A DNA stretch of 15,033 nt from Lachnospiraceae bacterium (lineage in GTDB: Bacteria; Bacillota; Clostridia; Lachnospirales; Lachnospiraceae): NCBI GenBank assembly GCA_017473665.1, contig JAFUKK010000054.1, positions 1 to 15,033 on the forward strand, written 5' to 3'. The notes beneath the pieces are model-generated. The model was not told the DNA's origin. It saw nothing but the letters and a program-made list of their open reading frames with translations, and ran no database searches. Position numbers and translations under genes: made by a program. The stretch's first letter is position 1; every line of letters starts with the position of its first letter. Positions 1-7,292 of this stretch are shown here, in pieces.

Positions 1-74
1 GCCACGCCCTTTACATAACCGGATGTGATTTCCTCTCTGATTAACCGGTCCATGGACTCTTTCAATTTCGTCAT
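1..74 (-). CDS. Start of a probable serine hydrolase (beta-lactamase-like), cut by the window edge
   Basis: Only the first 24 codons are present, reading MTKLKESMDRLIREEITSGY followed by VKGV. An AGAGGAAG ribosome site lies a few bases before the ATG at 74. A short amphipathic helix leading into a 'GxVxGV' segment is how many class C beta-lactamase-like serine hydrolases of clostridia begin, but the catalytic SxxK motif would lie off the edge, so the family call is inference. The gene starts 54 bases after the methyltransferase stop on the same strand and is probably the last gene seen of the operon that starts near 2043. Confidence 0.45.
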   Translation of the reverse strand, partial: MTKLKESMDRLIREEITSGYVKGV

Positions 75-127
75 CTTGCTTCCTCTCAATTCATATCTTT
101 AAACAACGGAACCTCTATTCACACCAA

Positions 128-787
128 CTACTTACGCACTGTCGCCTCTATATAGTAATGACTTCTTTCCTTGCTGTCATCCTCTTCCATAATGCACTCG
201 GTAATGTGACGCACATGCTCAAAAGTGTATTCGTGAAACAACTTATTTAATATCTTTTTATCTGCAAAGAAGTGGGGTACATCCACCTCTGCTCCCTCGG
301 TTTTTAACACCGTATTTTCATCCACCTTAGGAAAACTGCTTTCTGAAAAAGCATAATGCTCCTTAGCACACACCGTCAGAAATACCTTTCCCCCGGGTTT
401 TAACACTCTGGTAATCTCATCAATTACTGCCTGTACTCCCGGCGTGTCCTGATGGGAAATCACATGATAAGAAAATACTCTGTCAAAAGTATTGTCCCCA
501 AAGGGTAGTTTCATCATATCAGCCATCTGACAGGGGAAGTCCATATTGCGCTCCTGCATCCCTTCCTTTACGGAACGTACAGCCTCCTCAGACAAATCCA
601 CTGCCGCCACATCAAAACCTTTCTCTGTGAAAAAGAAAGCATGTCTACCCAAACCGCAGCCTAAATCCAAAATAGAACGGGCTCCTTCTCCTGACCATTT
701 TCTTGCCAGATATTCACTATCCTCTGAAGGTATCAGCCATCTGCTCCTTTCTGCTTCCTTCCAGTTCCATTCCTTTGACTTTACCAT
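128..787 (-). CDS. Class I SAM-dependent methyltransferase
   Basis: A 219-aa soluble protein with the Rossmann-fold methyltransferase signature. Motif I is ILDLGCGLGRHAFFF (about residues 39-53), followed by VAAVDLS with the acidic residue expected to bind the SAM ribose. Further on come the FDRVFSYHVISH segment and the post-motif LKPGGKVFLTV strand. The length fits small-molecule methyltransferases of the Methyltransf_11/25 type; the substrate cannot be read from the sequence. The start is supported by GGGAGG five bases upstream of the ATG. It lies 26 bases after the DUF6483-like gene and is probably cotranscribed with it. Confidence 0.88.
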   Translation of the reverse strand: MVKSKEWNWKEAERSRWLIPSEDSEYLARKWSGEGARSILDLGCGLGRHAFFFTEKGFDVAAVDLSEEAVRSVKEGMQERNMDFPCQMADMMKLPFGDNTFDRVFSYHVISHQDTPGVQAVIDEITRVLKPGGKVFLTVCAKEHYAFSESSFPKVDENTVLKTEGAEVDVPHFFADKKILNKLFHEYTFEHVRHITECIMEEDDSKERSHYYIEATVRK

Positions 788-813
788 GTCATCCTCCCAT
801 CGTACACTTTCTG

Positions 814-1197
814 CTATACATCCATCAAGAAAGCAGGTACTACACTCCCCAGTCCGTACCGGTCTGCCAATCCTTCCACGCCCTGTTTAATTTCCATCCT
901 ACTAAAGCCGCTTCTTTCCAGAAAGTCATCGGTCTTGTCATTCAAGTAGGAATAAAATAACAACGCCACCTCCAAGGCTTTTTCCTGTTCCTCCTCTATC
1001 AAATCATAGAGAAGATTCTCCGCCTCATTGATTTCTCCCCTGTCAATCATATCCAGCAAATCTTCTGACAACACCCGAACCTCTTCCTCCTGCAACAATT
1101 GCTCTGTAGGTTCCTTAGTCTCTATTTGAAATATAAGCTTTAATAATACTCTTACAAACTCCTTAATCAGTCGCATAATATAATCCTGTTCAAACAT
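814..1197 (-). CDS. DUF6483-like acidic helical protein
   Basis: A 127-aa, strongly acidic, apparently all-helical protein starting MFEQDYIMRLIKEFVRVLLK. This N-terminus resembles the DUF6483 family of Lachnospiraceae proteins as I remember it; no function is known to me. The middle (RGEINEAENLLYDLIEEEQE) looks like a TPR-like helical hairpin. I chose the ATG at 1197 because GGAG lies seven bases before it. The reading frame could begin at a GTG at 1218, but that lacks a good ribosome site and would overlap the upstream gene. It starts 14 bases after that gene's stop, so the two are very likely cotranscribed and translationally close. Confidence 0.7.
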   Translation of the reverse strand: MFEQDYIMRLIKEFVRVLLKLIFQIETKEPTEQLLQEEEVRVLSEDLLDMIDRGEINEAENLLYDLIEEEQEKALEVALLFYSYLNDKTDDFLERSGFSRMEIKQGVEGLADRYGLGSVVPAFLMDV

Positions 1198-1211
1198 CGC
1201 TTCACTCCAGC

Positions 1212-1973
1212 CTACCACTGATTCACCGCATATAAAATGGCCATTCTCATCTGCTTCAATAATTCATCGGACAATCTGTTATATTCCTCTTCCAGGCCCT
1301 TCGTATGCGCCATATAGGCCGGGTCATCATTCCAGGACCCCATGGCCCCGAATACATCTGCTCTGGCTGCCGCATCAAATATGTGCTGATAGTTTTCCGG
1401 TATGGGCAAATCTGACTTTACCTTGGCTTCCTGCTCTTTTTTCAATATAGCCGCAGCCTCAAGGAAAATCTTTTCAAAATTGCCGGCTCCGATTTGATGA
1501 GCGAACTGTGCAATCTGCTCCAATACTTCCAGAAATTCCCGGGTATTATCTTCAAATCCGGGACGTCCCTGGGGTGCATCCTGCCATACTGCCTCTTTAT
1601 AAACAATATTCCAAACCCGAAGCTTGGAATCAAATTCCCAACGGGCAACCCAATAATGCACTTCACCATTTTTCAGAAAGGTGAGAATAGAAGCACGGCT
1701 GGTATTGGCAAAGCCCAATATCTTACGATTCTCCGATTTTAAAGGAATCATCATCTTCACATCTACCAGGTCCTGTTGCATGCATTTTGCAAACCAGTCT
1801 GCAGAATTGTGCGCTATCTCATACTCCTCTGCGGATAAAGGATTCGTAGGAAGAAAATGAAACTCTATATGATTGGCGTATTTACCGGGAGCAAAATGAA
1901 ACGCTCCACCTTCCGCCAATACTTTTTTGGCCGCTGCCGTTAATCTGCAAATTTGAAATAATTCACCGTTCAT
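1212..1973 (-). CDS. Uncharacterised 253-aa protein, first gene of a four-gene operon
   Basis: I do not recognise this family. The protein is soluble, with no signal peptide or membrane segment. The first half looks beta-rich and aromatic (for example HIEFHFLP and VHYWVARWEFDSKLRVWNIV). The second half is helical and charged, including a LEVLEQIAQFAHQIGAG helix and a C-terminal EEEYNRLSDELLKQMRMAI helix. The start at 1973 is chosen over the in-frame ATG at 1988 because GGGAGG sits at the right distance before it and overlaps the earlier ATG. A clear promoter lies upstream. The partners downstream are a DUF6483-like protein, a methyltransferase and a putative hydrolase. Confidence 0.75.
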   Translation of the reverse strand: MNGELFQICRLTAAAKKVLAEGGAFHFAPGKYANHIEFHFLPTNPLSAEEYEIAHNSADWFAKCMQQDLVDVKMMIPLKSENRKILGFANTSRASILTFLKNGEVHYWVARWEFDSKLRVWNIVYKEAVWQDAPQGRPGFEDNTREFLEVLEQIAQFAHQIGAGNFEKIFLEAAAILKKEQEAKVKSDLPIPENYQHIFDAAARADVFGAMGSWNDDPAYMAHTKGLEEEYNRLSDELLKQMRMAILYAVNQW

Positions 1974-2049
1974 CTCTATACCTCCCATTGATATCTAATA
2001 CTCTCCTCCAAATAACAGTTCTCTGACCGATGCTCGGGAAGATACTATC

Positions 2050-2078
2050 ATTATAAAAAAGATGTGTACATTTTCCAA
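2050..2078 (-). promoter_or_regulatory. Promoter of the four-gene unknown operon
   Basis: On the minus strand, TTGGAA (2078-2073), a 17-base spacer, and a consensus TATAAT (2055-2050) form a sigma-A type promoter. Transcription would start near 2043, giving a leader of about 70 bases before the ATG at 1973. It begins just past the GH51 terminator, so the unknown operon is uncoupled from the arabinosidase gene. Confidence 0.75.
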
Positions 2079-2089
2079 GTCTTTTATCA

Positions 2090-2123
2090 AAAAGAGCATG
2101 GAACTTTCGGTCCATGCTCTTTT
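2090..2123 (-). terminator. Rho-independent terminator of the GH51 gene
   Basis: A perfect 13-bp stem (AAAAGAGCATGGA / TCCATGCTCTTTT) with an 8-base loop. Read on the minus strand it follows the GH51 stop by about 40 bases and ends in a run of Ts. The A- and T-rich arm ends could let it work in both directions. Confidence 0.85.
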
Positions 2124-2161
2124 CTCATTTTATGCTGATTTTCTCAGCTAGGGGAGGGATA

Positions 2162-3655
2162 TTATATTTCCACAGCCAGCTGTAATACACAGCAGGGAGG
2201 GATGGTAAAATCAATCTCATTGCCCTTAACGGTTACATCGGTAAATTCTACTGTATGTACCGTATCAGGTGCATCAAAGGTATTGTGTGCATTCATGCCA
2301 CCGGTTAAGATGGTACCTTTCACTGACTTCACTTCTGTCTCAGTGAGTACTGCCTGAATGGACTCTGCCTCATCCAGGGACAGGTTGGTCAGGGTCATGT
2401 ACAGCTTGCCGTCCTTGCCCAGGGATACAGACTCAGTGAGATTCGGTACCTTGAACTCATCCATACCCACATAACGGGTCTCCAAATGGGAGTCTACCAG
2501 TTCGCCGTCCTGATGTACCTTGTACAGATTAAATGCATACCAGGTGGGGGTCTTCACCATCTTAGCACCATCAGTCAGAATCACAGACTGCAGTACATTT
2601 ACCATCTGGGCGATATTCGCCATCTTCACACGGTCACAATGCTTGTTAAACAGGTTTAGGTTAATACCTGCCACCAATGCGTCACGCATGGTGTTCTGCT
2701 GATATAAGAAACCGGGATTGGTACCGGGCTCTACATCCGTCCAGATACCCCACTCGTCAATCATCATACCAATCTTCTTCTCAGGATCAAACCGGTCCAT
2801 GATAGCACCGTGACGTTTGATCAAAGTCTCCATAAATAAGGTAGCGCTCAGGGTCTGATACCAATCCTTCTCAGTAAAGTCCGTAGCGGACCCCTTCTTG
2901 CTCCAGTCTCCGGTAGGTATGGTGTAATAATGGAGGGATAAACCATCCATATAACCGGTACCATGATCAAAGCAGGTCTCCAACACCTTCTCAGTCCAAT
3001 GATAATCCCCAGCATTAGCACCACAAGCAATCTTAGAAATGGGATTTGCATTATCATAATTACGCACATAGGTCTGGTAACGGCGATATAAATCTCCATA
3101 ATACTCAGGACGCATATTACCGCCACAGCCCCAGTTCTCATTACCTACACCAAAATAGTCCACCTTCCAGGGTTTCTCACTGCCATTGGCCGCACGCATA
3201 TCTGCCATGGGAGATACACCATCAAAGGTCATGTATTCTACCCATTCACTCATCTCCTGCACGGTACCGCTACCTACGTTACCGTTGATATAGGTCTTAC
3301 ATCCCAGCTGGCGGCACAGTTCCATAAATTCATGGGTACCGAAGCTGTTGTCCTCAACTATACCGCCCCAATGGGTGTTAATCATCTTTTTACGAGTCTC
3401 TTTAGGGCCGATACCATCCTTCCAGTGATATTCATCCGCAAAACAGCCTCCGGGCCAACGAAGCACAGGCACCTGAATCTCCTTCAATGCCTCCACCACA
3501 TCAGTACGCATACCGTTTACATTAGGGATGTCCGAATCCTCTCCTACATACAGACCACCATAGATACAACGTCCCAGATGCTCAGAAAAATGTCCCTGAA
3601 TCTCAGGGTTAATATGTCCCTTTTGTACCTTGGGGTTGATAAAATATTTCGCCAT
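2162..3655 (-). CDS. abfA: GH51 alpha-L-arabinofuranosidase (intracellular)
   Basis: A 497-aa retaining glycosidase that removes terminal alpha-L-arabinofuranose from arabinan or arabinoxylan oligosaccharides. The N-terminal pattern [20 protein letters not shown] and [20 protein letters not shown] are GH51 hallmarks. The acid/base is predicted as E173 (GNENWGCGG) and the nucleophile as E301 (MIDEWG). A C-terminal beta domain follows, ending VLQLAVEI. The length is normal for the family. There is no signal peptide, so it acts in the cytoplasm on imported oligomers. GGAAGG lies seven bases upstream of the ATG. It is divergent from the GH2 gene and controlled from a region with a consensus promoter and a palindromic operator. 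The gene name follows common usage for GH51 enzymes. Confidence 0.95.
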   Translation of the reverse strand: MAKYFINPKVQKGHINPEIQGHFSEHLGRCIYGGLYVGEDSDIPNVNGMRTDVVEALKEIQVPVLRWPGGCFADEYHWKDGIGPKETRKKMINTHWGGIVEDNSFGTHEFMELCRQLGCKTYINGNVGSGTVQEMSEWVEYMTFDGVSPMADMRAANGSEKPWKVDYFGVGNENWGCGGNMRPEYYGDLYRRYQTYVRNYDNANPISKIACGANAGDYHWTEKVLETCFDHGTGYMDGLSLHYYTIPTGDWSKKGSATDFTEKDWYQTLSATLFMETLIKRHGAIMDRFDPEKKIGMMIDEWGIWTDVEPGTNPGFLYQQNTMRDALVAGINLNLFNKHCDRVKMANIAQMVNVLQSVILTDGAKMVKTPTWYAFNLYKVHQDGELVDSHLETRYVGMDEFKVPNLTESVSLGKDGKLYMTLTNLSLDEAESIQAVLTETEVKSVKGTILTGGMNAHNTFDAPDTVHTVEFTDVTVKGNEIDFTIPPCCVLQLAVEI

Positions 3656-3710
3656 AAAATACCTTCCTTTCCTGCTGCCACCCGGGCAGCAATCAGCACT
3701 TTCCGCGCAG

Positions 3711-3730
3711 TTGGTAAATCGTTTTACTAA
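3711..3730. promoter_or_regulatory. Palindromic operator, LacI-family type
   Basis: The 20-base sequence TTGGTAAATCGTTTTACTAA is an imperfect inverted repeat centred on CG, the usual centre of LacI-family operators. It lies a few bases downstream of the predicted GH51 start of transcription, so a bound repressor would block elongation or open-complex formation. The likely ligand is a pentose or arabino-oligosaccharide. No regulator gene is intact in this window. Confidence 0.6.
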
Positions 3731-3740
3731 TACTACCCTC

Positions 3741-3770
3741 AGTATAATATGAAAATAAGCCTGCTGTCAA
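3741..3770 (-). promoter_or_regulatory. Promoter of the GH51 gene
   Basis: On the minus strand a perfect TTGACA (3770-3765) is followed after 18 bases by TATACT (3746-3741). Transcription would start near 3734, immediately before the palindrome at 3711-3730. Confidence 0.75.
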
Positions 3771-3802
3771 TGGTCCTTTCAAAATTTACCTATATTTTGT
3801 TC

Positions 3803-3831
3803 TTTCATAAAGCCTCATATTATCTTATAAT
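3803..3831 (+). promoter_or_regulatory. Possible promoter of the GH2 gene
   Basis: A perfect TATAAT at 3826-3831 lies about 48 bases before the GH2 ATG. The hexamer 17 bases upstream, TTTCAT, is a poor -35 box, so this promoter may need an activator, or the true -35 may differ. Confidence 0.45.
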
Positions 3832-3878
3832 AAATTCAGATAAAAAGATGCGGTTACAATTTCACCAAAGGAGACCCT

Positions 3879-5771
3879 ATGCAACTAAAGAATGCTTTAA
3901 ATACCATTTCCAAGGAACATTTAGAAGATAAATTAAATCCCCTGACTACCATCTGGGGGGAACAGCTGGATAAGGAGCATCCCTTACAGGAATATCCCAG
4001 ACCCCAGCTGAAACGCCGGGACTATCACAATCTCAACGGCACCTGGGAGTATTTGATTACGGATGCAGACACCACACCTGTCATGGATAAAAGGGGAGCC
4101 TTTACTCCCCAGGGACAGATTAGGGTACCCTTTTCCCCGGAGGCTTCCTTATCCGGCGTAGGGCATATCCTGCAACCCACAGAAAGCCTGTGGTATCAGC
4201 GTCGGATTAGCTTTTCCCAACAGGAACTGGCTGCCCGGGAACTGCTGAAAAAGCATTGCATCCTACACTTTGGAGCGGTGGATCAGAAAGCCACCGTGTA
4301 TATAAACGGCAAGGAAGTCCTGGAGCACAAAGGCGGATACCTGCCTTTTTCATTGGATATTACGGAGCATGTACAGGACGAACCACTACTACTTCAGGTA
4401 AAGGTCCTGGACGGAACGGATACCAATTATTATTCCAGAGGAAAGCAGACACTGAAGCGTGGCGGCATGTTCTATACCCCCCAAAGCGGTATCTGGCAAA
4501 GTGTCTGGTATGAATGGGTACCGGAACGGTATGTGGAAAAACTGACCATCACCCCTTGCTATGAAGATGCTTCCGTAGAACTGCGTATCCATTCCAATGC
4601 CCCCTTTGAAAGCCTGACTGTACGGGTAGGAGAAGCTACTTGCGAATACAGAGAAGAAAACAGTCTGGAGGAAATGCATGCTTTGGCAAATACCTCCTTT
4701 GAGATGATAAATCACATGGTAACCGGGGACGGATCCACAGTGACTACTCTGGAAATCCATTTTTCAGATGGCGATTTTATGTCCTGGACCCCGGAGGAGC
4801 CCTATTTGTATCCTTTACAAATCATCACAGAGGAGGACCGGGTAAGCAGCTATTTCGCCATGAGATGCTTTACCATTGAAGACAACGACCTGTTGGCTCC
4901 TGTCTTTTGCTTGAATCACGAGCCCCTATTCCTTCACGGCATTCTGGACCAGGGCTACTGGCCTGACGGTCTTATGACCGCTCCGGCAGATGAGGCACTG
5001 ATTTATGATATTGAGCTGGTGAAAAACCTGGGCTTTAATATGATACGAAAGCATATCAAAATAGAGCCCTTGCGGTGGTACTACCACTGTGACCGATTGG
5101 GTATGATTGTATGGCAGGATATGGTAAACGGCGGCGGCAGCCCCAAGATGCCCTTTGTGTGTTACCTGCCTACGGTGGCCCCCTTCCTAAACGGACTGAT
5201 TAAGGACACCAAGCATCGGAAGCTCTTTTCCAGGGATAGTCAGGCAGGCCGGGACTTCTACGAAGAAGAATGCAAGGAAACCATCAACCACTTATACAAT
5301 GTGCCCTCTCTGGCCGTATGGGTCCCCTTTAATGAAGCCTGGGGACAGTTTGACGCAGCCCGCATTGCTGAAAATGTAGCACATCAGGACCCTACCCGTT
5401 TGGTGGACCATGCCAGCGGATGGTTTGACCAGAAGGCCGGAGACTTCCGCAGTGTGCACAATTATTTCCGAAAGCTAAAGGTGGAAAAGCAGTCCTGGCG
5501 GGCCTTTTGCATCTCTGAATACGGTGGCTATGCCTGCCATATCCCGGAGCACTCCAGTGTGGACCGGGTATACGGTTATCGGAAATATGAACATGTGGAG
5601 GATTTGAACCGGGATTATCACGAACTGATTACAAAGCAGTTACTGCCCTTGGTAGCGCAGGGACTTAGCGGCGCCGTATATACTCAGGTATCCGATATTG
5701 AGGAGGAGGTAAACGGACTGGTGACCTACGACCGTAAGATAGTAAAAATCACTCCCGTGAACCATATTTAA
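3879..5771 (+). CDS. GH2-family glycoside hydrolase (beta-galactosidase/glucuronidase-like fold)
   Basis: A 630-aa retaining glycosidase. The order of parts is GH2 N-terminal jelly-roll (about 30-215, with LNGTWEY, SLWYQRRI and the SGIWQSVW motif), an immunoglobulin-like middle domain (about 220-335), and a TIM barrel (about 340-625). The predicted acid/base is E486 (PFNEAWG) and the nucleophile E547 (ISEYGGY). NMIRKHIKIEP and GMIVWQDM are barrel-strand signatures. It lacks the C-terminal domains of LacZ-size enzymes and has no signal peptide, so it should be cytoplasmic. AAAGGAGA sits just before the ATG. Divergent pairing with GH51 suggests a role on arabinose-containing side chains; the actual sugar (galactose, glucuronic acid, L-arabinopyranose or other) cannot be decided from sequence. 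Confidence 0.92.
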   Translation: MQLKNALNTISKEHLEDKLNPLTTIWGEQLDKEHPLQEYPRPQLKRRDYHNLNGTWEYLITDADTTPVMDKRGAFTPQGQIRVPFSPEASLSGVGHILQPTESLWYQRRISFSQQELAARELLKKHCILHFGAVDQKATVYINGKEVLEHKGGYLPFSLDITEHVQDEPLLLQVKVLDGTDTNYYSRGKQTLKRGGMFYTPQSGIWQSVWYEWVPERYVEKLTITPCYEDASVELRIHSNAPFESLTVRVGEATCEYREENSLEEMHALANTSFEMINHMVTGDGSTVTTLEIHFSDGDFMSWTPEEPYLYPLQIITEEDRVSSYFAMRCFTIEDNDLLAPVFCLNHEPLFLHGILDQGYWPDGLMTAPADEALIYDIELVKNLGFNMIRKHIKIEPLRWYYHCDRLGMIVWQDMVNGGGSPKMPFVCYLPTVAPFLNGLIKDTKHRKLFSRDSQAGRDFYEEECKETINHLYNVPSLAVWVPFNEAWGQFDAARIAENVAHQDPTRLVDHASGWFDQKAGDFRSVHNYFRKLKVEKQSWRAFCISEYGGYACHIPEHSSVDRVYGYRKYEHVEDLNRDYHELITKQLLPLVAQGLSGAVYTQVSDIEEEVNGLVTYDRKIVKITPVNHI

Positions 5772-5798
5772 ACATTTTTTGCCCAAATTTATTCATGC

Positions 5799-5826
5799 AA
5801 AAACGCCCGTGTTTTCGGGCGTTTTT
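5799..5826. terminator. Bidirectional terminator between GH2 and MATE genes
   Basis: An 11-bp perfect stem (AAAAACGCCCG / CGGGCGTTTTT) with a 6-base loop separates the convergent GH2 and MATE genes. T runs are present in both reading directions. Confidence 0.9.
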
Positions 5827-5828
5827 TA

Positions 5829-7175
5829 TTACATATTGTTATCCATTCTCCTTCTCAACTGCTTACTTACCCGGAAATATGCCGGAATCAGGAACACATC
5901 TGCCAGTATCCAGGCTAACGGTCCTCCGATACAAGCACCGAAATATCCCAGTGCAGGCACCAGCCAGATGCCTGCAGCTGACCGGGCAATCATTTCAAAT
6001 ACACCTGCCAAAATAGCAAAGGTGGGGAATCCCATACCCTGTATTAGGAACCGGATTATATTTACCAACGCCAACGGGAAATAGCAAATGGTATTGATAA
6101 TCAGAAAGGTCTGTACATCCGCTACAATGGCCCGTTCTGCTTCCTCTACGAACAGGATAGCCAGACTATCACCCCAAAGAATGCTGACAAGTAATGCTAT
6201 GACAGAGTAACCGGCCCCCAACAGCACGCAGGATTTGAGCCCCTTCCCCAATCTGTCCAGCTGCCCTGCCCCCACATTCTGACCACCGTAGGTAGCCATG
6301 GTAGAGCCCATGGCATCAAAAGGACAGGCCAAAAATCCGGTAATGCGCCCTGCCGCTGTCACCGCCGCTACTGCTGCGGAGCCCAGGGTATTGGTAGCCG
6401 CCTGCAAAATCACGCAACCGATAGCGGTAATAGAATACTGCAAGCCCATGGGGATACCCATACCACAGAGTGCCTTCAGCATAGCAGGCTCCAATCTCCA
6501 CTCTTCCTTCCGAATATGAAGAATCTCGAATTTCTTAATCATGAAGATGAGACAACCGATACCGGACACCAGCTGGGCAATGACTGTCGCCAGTGCAGCA
6601 CCAAATACACCCATGTGCAGATTTATGATGAAAAACAAATCTAAACCAATATTGATAAAGGAGGATAGAATCAAAAACACAACCGGCGTCTTACTGTCCC
6701 CCAGGGCTCTGATAATACCGGAGAGCATATTGTACAGGAAGGAAGCCGGAATACCCAGAAAAATTACCAGAATATAAGTATATGCCGTCTCCAGAATATC
6801 CGCCGGGGTCTTCATCCATACCAGCATCTCCTGGCAAAATACAGCCGTCAGCACAGTAAATACAGCGGCAAAGCCCACCGCCAGCCAAATACCGTTGGCC
6901 ACTGTCTTTCTCATACCTACATAATCCTTGGCTCCAAACTTATGGGAAACCGGAATGGAAAAACCATTACAAATACCCATGCAAAAACCTAATATCAAAA
7001 AGTTCAGGGAACCGGTGGAGCCTACTGCCGCTAAGGCATCCACCCCCAGAAATCTGCCTACAATAATAGTATCCACCAGATTGTAGAACTGCTGAAACAA
7101 AAATCCAAATAAAAGAGGCACTGAAAATCCCAGTATCAATTTCATGGGGGAACCCGTGGTCAAATCCTTTGTCAT
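5829..7175 (-). CDS. MATE-family multidrug/metabolite exporter
   Basis: A 448-aa polytopic membrane protein with the two-fold repeat of about six membrane helices typical of the MATE (NorM/DinF-like) family. These proteins export cationic drugs or metabolites using a sodium or proton gradient. N-terminal features include FQQFYNLVDTIIVGRFLG and the ALAAVGSTGSLNF segment. The second half carries the matching GSTMATYGGQNVGAGQLDRL motif. I start it at the ATG at 7175 (MTKDLTTGSPMKLIL), which has AGGGAG six bases upstream; an in-frame ATG at 7226 lies inside a terminator hairpin and lacks a ribosome site. It sits between the GH2 gene and the pentose operon; the substrate is unknown, and a link to sugar use is not shown. 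Confidence 0.93.
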   Translation of the reverse strand: MTKDLTTGSPMKLILGFSVPLLFGFLFQQFYNLVDTIIVGRFLGVDALAAVGSTGSLNFLILGFCMGICNGFSIPVSHKFGAKDYVGMRKTVANGIWLAVGFAAVFTVLTAVFCQEMLVWMKTPADILETAYTYILVIFLGIPASFLYNMLSGIIRALGDSKTPVVFLILSSFINIGLDLFFIINLHMGVFGAALATVIAQLVSGIGCLIFMIKKFEILHIRKEEWRLEPAMLKALCGMGIPMGLQYSITAIGCVILQAATNTLGSAAVAAVTAAGRITGFLACPFDAMGSTMATYGGQNVGAGQLDRLGKGLKSCVLLGAGYSVIALLVSILWGDSLAILFVEEAERAIVADVQTFLIINTICYFPLALVNIIRFLIQGMGFPTFAILAGVFEMIARSAAGIWLVPALGYFGACIGGPLAWILADVFLIPAYFRVSKQLRRRMDNNM

Positions 7176-7195
7176 CTTTTTCTCCCTATCCGCAT

Positions 7196-7239
7196 TAAAA
7201 AACTCGAAACCCGGGTGGTAAACCACCCGAATTTCGAGT
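7196..7239 (-). terminator. Terminator of the pentose operon, lying in front of the MATE gene
   Basis: Read on the minus strand, a 17-bp stem (two G-U pairs) with a TTTA loop is followed by TTTTTT. It lies 54 bases after the isomerase stop. The T run ends only about 20 bases before the MATE ATG and directly precedes its ribosome site. Confidence 0.85.
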
Positions 7240-7292
7240 ATATACGACTACATCAAAGAATGCAATCAATTTTTTCAGTTTTTACTTACCAA

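Noticed and set aside
3711..3730. CcpA catabolite (cre) site
   Set aside because: The central CG fits, but the outer TG and CA positions of the cre consensus do not match; a local LacI-family operator fits better.
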